Below are positions 58,984 through 64,000 of a stretch of 64,000 nt of DNA, one piece after another. This DNA comes from Promicromonospora iranensis (GTDB lineage Bacteria > Actinomycetota > Actinomycetes > Actinomycetales > Cellulomonadaceae), in NCBI RefSeq assembly GCF_028994805.1, contig NZ_JAJQQP010000005.1:1-64000 (forward strand), read 5' to 3'. The position numbers were made by a program, and so were the translations under genes. Numbering within the stretch: the first letter of the stretch is position 1; the number at the start of each line of letters is the position of its first letter. A model generated the notes under the pieces. The model ran no database searches, had not been told where the DNA came from, and was given only the letters and a program-made list of their open reading frames with translations.

Positions 58984-59478
58984 ATGACCGAGCCTGCCGC
59001 CGCCGCGTCGAGCGCTCCCGTGGTGCCGTTGAAGCCGGGTGACCCCGCACCCGACTTCACGCTCCCGGACACGCACGGCACCCCGACCACGCTGTCGGAC
59101 CTGCGTGGGGCGCCGGTGCTCGTCGTCTTCGTCCCGTTCGCGTTCTCCGGCACATGCACCAACGAGCTGTGCGAGCTCCGTGACAACATCGAGGACTTCG
59201 AGACCGCCGGCGTGCGGCTGCTCGTCGTGTCGACCGACGCCGTCTTCACGCTCAAGGCGTGGCAGGCGGCCGAGGGCTACCAGTTCGACCTGCTGTCCGA
59301 CTTCTGGCCGCACGGCGAGGTGGCAAGCGCCTACGGGGTGTTCGACGAGGGTTCGGGGATCGCGCTGCGCGGGACGTTCCTGATCGACGCCGACGGGATC
59401 GTCCGCTGGTGCGTGGTGAACCCGCGCGGCCAGGCACGCGACCTGGAGGACTACCGCCGGGCGGTCGCGGAGATCTGA
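58984..59478 (+). CDS. ahpE: AhpE-type peroxiredoxin
   Basis: A 164-residue thioredoxin-fold peroxiredoxin. The active-site motif is P51-F-A-F-S-G-T-C58, with C58 as the peroxidatic cysteine; another cysteine at C63 may serve for resolution. It reduces peroxides and peroxynitrite; in mycobacteria AhpE is recycled by mycoredoxin/mycothiol. It is 21 bases after DUF3052 and likely co-transcribed. Confidence 0.9.
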   Translation: MTEPAAAASSAPVVPLKPGDPAPDFTLPDTHGTPTTLSDLRGAPVLVVFVPFAFSGTCTNELCELRDNIEDFETAGVRLLVVSTDAVFTLKAWQAAEGYQFDLLSDFWPHGEVASAYGVFDEGSGIALRGTFLIDADGIVRWCVVNPRGQARDLEDYRRAVAEI

Positions 59479-59543
59479 TCCGGGCCAGGTCGGAAAAGTA
59501 GGCTGGTTCAGGGCCGCGGGCCAGGTATTGTTGTCCGCTGCCG

Positions 59544-59617
59544 GGGCTCGTAGCTCAGTTGGTTAGAGCGCCACGTTTACACCGTGGATGTCGGGGGTTC
59601 GAATCCCTCCGGGCCCA
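59544..59617 (+). tRNA. tRNA-Val (TAC)
   Basis: The 74-nt cloverleaf has acceptor GGGCTCG/CGGGCCC (one G-T pair), anticodon stem CCACG/CGTGG with loop TTTACAC (anticodon TAC) and T-loop TTCGAAT. Discriminator A; CCA is not encoded. Confidence 0.96.
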
Positions 59618-59623
59618 CCTTGC

Positions 59624-59662
59624 GATGACGCGGGACATCGTTGACCGATGTCTCGCGTCATC
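59624..59662 (+). terminator. tRNA-Val terminator hairpin
   Basis: A 17-bp stem with one mismatch (GATGACGCG-GACATCG and complement) around TTGAC, seven bases after the tRNA end. It is unrelated to the GGCCCGGAATC hairpins of the other tRNAs. Confidence 0.8.
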
Positions 59663-59720
59663 ACTTTCTGAGGCGGACCGACCGGTGCGTGCCGGACGAG
59701 TCCGCGTCAAGCGGCTCGGT

Positions 59721-60470
59721 TCAGAGGAGGTCGCGCGGGTCGAACCCCTGGGCGAGGTCGGAGAGCGACTGGCCCGCCCCGGAGACCTGGTCCCCGAGAC
59801 CGGACAGCGCACCGTCGGCCGAGCCGGCGAGGTCCCCGACGCCTGCGGTCGCCTCGTCCAGGGCGCCGGTGCCGAGCTCGCCGACCGACGAGGTGAGCCC
59901 TTCGACGTCGACGCCCGACGCGAGCGCCTCGAAGTCGACCCCGAGGTTCGACGCGTTCTCCAGCAGCGGGCCGGCGACGCTGCTCACCGCCGCACCGGCT
60001 GCGACCACGCCCAGGACGCCGACCGCTCCGACGGCGACTCCTGCGACGGCCCCGCCGGTGCCGACCTTGGCGAGCATCGAGCGCATGGTGCCCGGCTGGC
60101 GTGCCTCCGTGCGTGCGGCGGCCCGGGAGAGGTCGGCGACGTCGGCGGAGCGGGGCTGCTCGTGTGCCGGAAGCTCCGCCTGCATGCGCTGCAGCACCGC
60201 CTGGCGCTGCGCCGGCGTCAGCCGGGCGAACGACTCGGCGTGGATCTGCTCGATCTGGTGCGGCTCGGCGGTCTGCATGAGGTAGTCGTAGCGGGCGATG
60301 GCCTGCCGGTCGGCGTCGGAGGACGCCGGCGCGCTCGGGGACCGCCGGGACTGCTGACCGGCTGAACCGCTCTGCTGCGTCCCCTGCGGTGCCCCCTGTT
60401 GCGTCTGCTGCCCGGTCTGGGCGTCGAGCATCTTCTTGGCGAGGCCGATCATGCTGGAGAGCTTGGACAT
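59721..60470 (-). CDS. Hypothetical protein with Gln-rich and Gly/Ala-rich regions
   Basis: A 249-residue protein. The N-terminus MSKLSSMIGLAKKML is followed by a Gln/Ser-rich stretch. A compact helical part (ARYDYLMQTAEPHQIEQIHAES, LTPAQRQAVLQRM) comes next. Then one hydrophobic glycine-rich segment (GTGGAVAGVAVGAVGVLGVV) and a Gly/Asp/Leu-rich tail. Related actinobacterial proteins are often labelled cation-transporting ATPase, which nothing in this sequence supports. It may be membrane-associated; function unknown. Confidence 0.68.
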   Translation of the reverse strand: MSKLSSMIGLAKKMLDAQTGQQTQQGAPQGTQQSGSAGQQSRRSPSAPASSDADRQAIARYDYLMQTAEPHQIEQIHAESFARLTPAQRQAVLQRMQAELPAHEQPRSADVADLSRAAARTEARQPGTMRSMLAKVGTGGAVAGVAVGAVGVLGVVAAGAAVSSVAGPLLENASNLGVDFEALASGVDVEGLTSSVGELGTGALDEATAGVGDLAGSADGALSGLGDQVSGAGQSLSDLAQGFDPRDLL

Positions 60471-60623
60471 GCGGTCCGTTCCTTCCGTCGGTCGGGCGGA
60501 CCACACTGTCACGTCGGTATGAGAAGTGTGTGAGAGTTGGATGAGAGCTTTCACGCGGTCGCGACCGCCGGCGCTCCGATTTCCGCTTGCCGCCCCCGCC
60601 CTGTCGTCGTCACGCTGTGCGCG

Positions 60624-61034
60624 ATGCCTACTGACGACGTGGTCCTGGACTGGCGCGGGCCGGTGTCCGATGCGGAGATCGTCGATCTCACCGAGTCCCA
60701 CGGCGGCACCCCGGAGCCCGGGTGGTGGGACACGGTCCGGGGTCACTCGCTGGGGTGGGTCACCGCCCGGAGCGAGGGCGGCCTGCTGGTCGGGTTCGTG
60801 AACGTGGCGTGGGACGGCGGGGGTCATGCGTTCCTGATCGACACCAAGACCCGGCCCACGCACCAGCGGCAGGGCATCGGCACCGCGGTGGTGCGTCGTG
60901 CGGTCGAGGGGGCCAGGGCGGCGGGCTGCGAGTGGCTGTCCGTCGACTTCGAGCCGCACCTCGAGACGTTCTACCTGGAGTCGTGCGGCTTCCGCCCGAC
61001 ACTCGCCGGGCTCGTCCACCTCACCGGTCCCTGA
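60624..61034 (+). CDS. GNAT-family N-acetyltransferase
   Basis: A 136-residue acetyltransferase with the acetyl-CoA loop TRPTHQRQGIGTAVVRRAV and a terminal FEPHLETFYLESCGF. It transfers an acetyl group from acetyl-CoA to an unknown amine. ATG 60624 is chosen as fold similarity starts there; GTG/ATG starts further up would add about 30 unsupported residues. Confidence 0.85.
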   Translation: MPTDDVVLDWRGPVSDAEIVDLTESHGGTPEPGWWDTVRGHSLGWVTARSEGGLLVGFVNVAWDGGGHAFLIDTKTRPTHQRQGIGTAVVRRAVEGARAAGCEWLSVDFEPHLETFYLESCGFRPTLAGLVHLTGP

Positions 61035-61174
61035 CCGGCACCTCAACCAGGGTGCCGCGCACCCGGTCACGCCCCGGCCTGGTTGCGTGCGAGCGGCCCG
61101 GGCAGCCTGGTGCTCGTCCGGCGACAACGCCGGACACCGCACGAGTGCCGCAGGGCAGGAACGGAGACGTGGGC

Positions 61175-61984
61175 ATGACGACGAACAAGGACGACAGGGT
61201 GCTGGACGACGGGGTGCTGGACGACACCGGAATGGTGATGCACCCGGGCCACGCCTTCCATGACGTGGCCGAGCTCGAGCGGCTCACCTCGGCGATGGCC
61301 GAGGGCAGCCCACCGCTCTTCGCGGGTGCGACCATCCACACCGCCGACCCGCTCGTCGGAACGGTCGAGCGCGGCGATCTCCTGCTCGGTCTCGGCGTCG
61401 CAGGCGGGACCGTCGTCGGCGTCGGGACAGGACTGGAGACGGCTGCCGAGGACGACGGGATGGTCGTGGTCCGCTGCGAGGGCCTCGTGATCGTGCCGGC
61501 AGTGATCGACGTGCCCGGACAGGTGAGGGCTCGCAAGCTCAGGACGCAGGACCGCGGCACCCTCGCCGCGGGGGCCGCGGCGACCTTCGCCGTGTTGCGG
61601 CGCGAGGACGCCCCTGACCTCCGGGCGGCGTGGGACACGCTGCTGAGGCGTCCCGAGGCAGTCCTCGCCCTGGTGGTCGACGGTGACGTGGCCCGGTGGG
61701 GCGGCACCCGTCTGATCGAGACCGCGGATCACGGGCTCGCGGACGGCGGTGCGGCGGACAGCCCCTATCTGGGCACCTGGGTCGACGAGACCGGATTCCT
61801 GCACCAGTCCTTGACGGCTGACGGCCGCTACGACGAGACCCGTGGCGGGCGGGAGCATGCTTTCCAGGGGCGGTTCTGGATCACCGGCGACCGTATCGAG
61901 TACCTCGACGACCTCGGGTTCTGGGCCTACGGCGACTTCGTGGACGGCACGCTCCACCACGGCGGGTACGTGCTGAAGCGCTGA
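61175..61984 (+). CDS. Atu4866-domain protein with degenerate amidohydrolase-like N-terminus
   Basis: A 269-residue protein. The C-terminal ~75 residues are the Atu4866 domain (LGTWVDETGFLHQSLTADGRY, GRFWITGDRIEYLDD, GFWAYGDF). The first ~190 residues look like the beta-sandwich of composite-domain amidohydrolases (ERGDLLLGLGVAGGTVVGVG, LAAGAAATFAVLRRED) but the metal-binding TIM barrel is absent. The combination suggests a ligand-binding or scavenging role, not hydrolysis. The start follows CGGAGACG. A strong hairpin follows. Confidence 0.72.
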   Translation: MTTNKDDRVLDDGVLDDTGMVMHPGHAFHDVAELERLTSAMAEGSPPLFAGATIHTADPLVGTVERGDLLLGLGVAGGTVVGVGTGLETAAEDDGMVVVRCEGLVIVPAVIDVPGQVRARKLRTQDRGTLAAGAAATFAVLRREDAPDLRAAWDTLLRRPEAVLALVVDGDVARWGGTRLIETADHGLADGGAADSPYLGTWVDETGFLHQSLTADGRYDETRGGREHAFQGRFWITGDRIEYLDDLGFWAYGDFVDGTLHHGGYVLKR

Positions 61985-61991
61985 CCGCGGA

Positions 61992-62038
61992 CGGGTCACG
62001 ACCGTGGTGCCCAGAAGGGCGCCCGCGGTCGTGACCCG
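61992..62038. terminator. Bidirectional hairpin between Atu4866 and enoyl-CoA hydratase genes
   Basis: A perfect 13-bp stem CGGGTCACGACCG (61992-62004) and complement (62026-62038) with a 21-base loop lies between convergent genes. Confidence 0.8.
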
Positions 62039-62048
62039 AGCGGCCCGG

Positions 62049-62909
62049 TCAGATCGAGTTCACGATCCGCTCATGCTCCAGCTCCCCCTCGCGGGTCTGG
62101 ATCCCCGCGGCCAGCAGCTCGTGCGCACGTCGCGTGACGTCGGGCCCCATCGTCGCCATCAGCCCGTCGTTCTCCACCGCGTACGCCGCGCGCGGGACCG
62201 CCGGCGCCACCGCGTTCACCGCCGCCTTGATCGCGGACACGACCTCCGGCCCGAGCCGCGCGATCCGGCCAGCGAGCTCGCTCACGAAACCGTCCAGCTC
62301 CGCGGCGGGAAGGGCCCGGTTCACCAGCCCGTACCGCTCGGCCAGCTCCGCGTCCACGAGCTCGCCGCCCAGGATGAGCTCGAGGGCGCGGGCCCGGCCC
62401 GCCAGGCGGGTCATGTTCACGGTTCCGCCACCGCCCGGAAGGATGCCCATCAGGGCCTCCGTCTGCGACTGACCCGATCTGCCGATCGCCGCGAACCTCA
62501 TGTCGAGGTACATGAGGAACTCGTTGCCGGCGCCGCGCGCGAAGCCGGACAGCTTGCCGATGGTGACCTGTGGCAGGTGGTGCACCTCCTCGCTCATGGC
62601 CTGCAGGATGTTCATGCCGTCCGGCACCGGTGCCTCCTCGGCGGCGGCGATCGCCGCTCGGGTCGCCTTCGACAAGGCGTCCGGGTCGGTGAGGTAGCCC
62701 ATGTCCCCGTGCGCGCTGAAGAACTCCGGGTCGGCGCTCTCGAACACGATCACGCGGATGCTCTCGTCCCTCCTGGCCCGGTTGATGAACCCGCGCAGCG
62801 ACGGCAGCAGGACGCCGTCCATCAGGTTGAGGGGAGGGTGGTCGAGTGTCACGGTCGCGACGCCGTCCGATGATGTGATCCGGAGGCCGGGCAGGTTGTC
62901 GTAGCTCAT
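62049..62909 (-). CDS. Enoyl-CoA hydratase/isomerase family protein
   Basis: A 286-residue crotonase. The CoA/oxyanion regions are DHPPLNLMDGV, FSAHGDMGYL and IGKLSGFARGAGNEFLMYLD, with LPGGGGTVNMTRLAG later. Both catalytic glutamates of classical hydratases are not obvious, so it may be an isomerase or another crotonase activity. It is divergent from an HxlR regulator that probably controls it. Confidence 0.85.
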   Translation of the reverse strand: MSYDNLPGLRITSSDGVATVTLDHPPLNLMDGVLLPSLRGFINRARRDESIRVIVFESADPEFFSAHGDMGYLTDPDALSKATRAAIAAAEEAPVPDGMNILQAMSEEVHHLPQVTIGKLSGFARGAGNEFLMYLDMRFAAIGRSGQSQTEALMGILPGGGGTVNMTRLAGRARALELILGGELVDAELAERYGLVNRALPAAELDGFVSELAGRIARLGPEVVSAIKAAVNAVAPAVPRAAYAVENDGLMATMGPDVTRRAHELLAAGIQTREGELEHERIVNSI

Positions 62910-62928
62910 GAGTCGTGACCCTAGGAAG

Positions 62929-62952
62929 CGACCGGGTAACCGACCGGGAACC
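62929..62952. promoter_or_regulatory. Direct repeats in the crotonase/HxlR promoter
   Basis: CGACCGGGTAAC and CGACCGGGAACC follow each other directly (12-bp period), flanked by CCTAG on each side. HxlR regulators often bind tandem sites, so this is the candidate operator. Confidence 0.5.
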
Positions 62953-62964
62953 TAGACTCGTGCT

Positions 62965-63342
62965 ATGTCCGAGCTGGCTGTCGACATGTTCGACGAGATC
63001 TGCCCATCGCCGATGCAGCCCCTCCGGATGAAGGACAAGTGGGCGCCGATGGTCCTGCGCTGTCTGGAGGAGGGGCCACGCCGGTTCTCCGAGCTGCGCG
63101 TCCCGCTGCACCGCACCAGCGCCAAGGAGCTCACCCGGTCGCTCCGCAACCTGCAGCATGACGGCTTCGTGTGCCGGACGTCGGCGGGACGCACCGTGAC
63201 CTACGAGCTCACCGACCTCGGGCGCAGCCTGCTCGACCTGCTCGACACGGTCTACGCCTGGAGCGACGAGCACGGGGACGACCTCCTCGACGCCTACGAC
63301 CCGGATGACACCGCGGGTGGCCGAGGGGCGGTCAAGGAATAG
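62965..63342 (+). CDS. HxlR-family transcriptional regulator
   Basis: A 125-residue winged-helix protein with the HxlR pattern. A cysteine near the N-terminus (DEICPSPM) is followed by DKWAPMVLRCLEEGPRRFSELR and SAKELTRSLRNLQHDGFV, and the wing TVTYELTDLGRSLL. HxlR-type regulators often sense electrophiles or oxidants via an N-terminal cysteine. Divergent from the crotonase gene. Confidence 0.88.
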   Translation: MSELAVDMFDEICPSPMQPLRMKDKWAPMVLRCLEEGPRRFSELRVPLHRTSAKELTRSLRNLQHDGFVCRTSAGRTVTYELTDLGRSLLDLLDTVYAWSDEHGDDLLDAYDPDDTAGGRGAVKE

Positions 63343-64000
63343 CGGAGACCGTGCGGGTGGCGGCGCGCAGCCTCAGGGCCCCCGCCACCCCGAGGACGAC
63401 GACGGCCGTGGCGGCCGCTGCCACCGCGGTCGGGCCCGACTGGGGTGCGCCGTCCCATCGGGCCACCGCGATCCAGGCCAGTCCCCACGCGATCGCGACG
63501 GCCACGGCGATGCGGCCCCCGCTCCGCGCCGCCAGGACGACGCCGACAGCGCCGACCACCGCGAGGACCGCGACCGCCCACCAGTCCGGGTCGATGCCGG
63601 CCCCGTCGAACCCGGAGGCAGTGAGGGCCGCCGCCACGTTGGCGGCGGTGGCCACGCAGACCCAGCCGAAGTAGAGGCCGAGCGAGCCGTCGACGAGGAC
63701 GCGCTCCAGCATCCCGGCGGGGCGCGTCCGCACGAGGATCACGAACACCCGGCTGAGCAGCGCGAGCAGCACCCCGATCACGGCCACGCTCGCCCAGAGC
63801 CAGCCCGCCTGGACCACCAGGATCCACGCCGCGTTGAGCAGCATGGTCCCGGCGACCGGCAGCCGGAGGCGACGCTGTCGGTCCGCGGACGCCGGGGCGG
63901 GGAACCACTGCAGCACCGTGTACCCCGCCAGCCCGGCATAGACGACGGTCCACACCGAGAAGGCGGCGGAAGCGGGTGCGAGCAGCGTGGCGTCAGGGGC
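63332..64000 (-). CDS. TspO/MBR-like tryptophan-rich membrane protein (5' truncated by window)
   Basis: At least 222 codons, open up to the last base of the window, so the true start is outside. It has about six membrane segments with tryptophans and small residues. The motifs LLAPASAAFSVWTVVYAGL, TMLLNAAWILVVQAGW and GLYFGWVCVATAANVAAAL resemble the TspO/MBR family group that lacks clear tetrapyrrole-binding assignment. Tail overlaps the HxlR gene by 11 bases. Confidence 0.75.
   Translation of the reverse strand, partial: APDATLLAPASAAFSVWTVVYAGLAGYTVLQWFPAPASADRQRRLRLPVAGTMLLNAAWILVVQAGWLWASVAVIGVLLALLSRVFVILVRTRPAGMLERVLVDGSLGLYFGWVCVATAANVAAALTASGFDGAGIDPDWWAVAVLAVVGAVGVVLAARSGGRIAVAVAIAWGLAWIAVARWDGAPQSGPTAVAAAATAVVVLGVAGALRLRAATRTVSAIP

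Overview
This window is chromosomal DNA from a high-GC, Gram-positive actinobacterium. The most likely placement is Micrococcales, around Cellulomonadaceae/Promicromonosporaceae. The evidence is the strong G/C bias at third codon positions, the many GTG starts with AGGAGG-like ribosome binding sites, a C50-carotenoid operon of the actinobacterial crtEb/crtYe/crtYf type, the actinobacterial fabD-fabH-acpP-fabF order with a PucR-type regulator, the actinobacterial families DUF3052, DUF3145, DUF5819, DUF6098 and DUF6153, a homodimeric aceE, and secreted plant cell-wall enzymes (a GH5 cellulase and a PL1-PL9 pectate lyase). Identification stops at that level because no rRNA or species marker is present.

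Layout. 0-9 kb: the tail of an HNH/DUF222 endonuclease, a CPBP protease, a quinone-oxidoreductase-like enzyme, a PEP-mutase-like enzyme and a tautomerase stub. A stress-like cluster follows, bracketed by two near-duplicate CBS-domain genes that also share their leaders (FUSC transporter, flavodoxin-like reductase, Cys-rich mini-protein). Next come a cytochrome P450 and a DUF6098 gene. 9-19.5 kb: an MFS/TetR pair with a palindromic operator, a flavin monooxygenase, an EamA exporter with a divergent LysR gene, a guanidine-III riboswitch in front of a Gdx exporter, a CopCD/DUF305/DUF6153 copper module, and a hydrolase / mycothiol-type isomerase / frameshifted gene run. 19.5-27 kb: an eight-gene, overlapping C50-carotenoid operon (idi-crtE-crtB-crtI-crtYe-crtYf-crtEb-SRPBCC/epimerase) with a divergent MarR regulator. 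27-33.7 kb: a Nudix hydrolase, a GH5 endoglucanase with LacI-type operators, and a LysR-controlled oxidoreductase group containing an internally deleted tandem duplicate.

33.7-37.7 kb is the accessory region. It holds two unknown small proteins, an R2K-type ATP-grasp protein, a voltage-type K+ channel, and a roughly 1.2-kb toxin-antitoxin insert flanked by a direct repeat of the tRNA-Asn 3' end. 37.7-48.4 kb: a VanY-like carboxypeptidase, an LAATG-sorted surface protein, a PL1-discoidin-PL9 pectate lyase under two AACCGGTT operators, a cupin, a CAU tRNA, RtcB, a DUF5819-HTTM pair and DUF3145. 48.7-58 kb: peptide deformylase, the fatty-acid synthesis operon, its PucR-family regulator (one TTGTGG-N5-CYACAA box is shared by both promoters), a TPR-like protein and aceE. 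58-64 kb: DUF3052, AhpE, tRNA-Val, a low-complexity protein, GNAT, an Atu4866 fusion, an enoyl-CoA hydratase with a divergent HxlR gene, and a TspO-like membrane protein cut by the window end.

Most of the window is ordinary core or niche metabolism. The parts most worth a second look are the tRNA-Asn mini-island and the R2K ATP-grasp/K+ channel genes beside it, the guanidine-III riboswitch, the shared fatty-acid operator, the duplicated CBS leaders and the partial gene duplicates.
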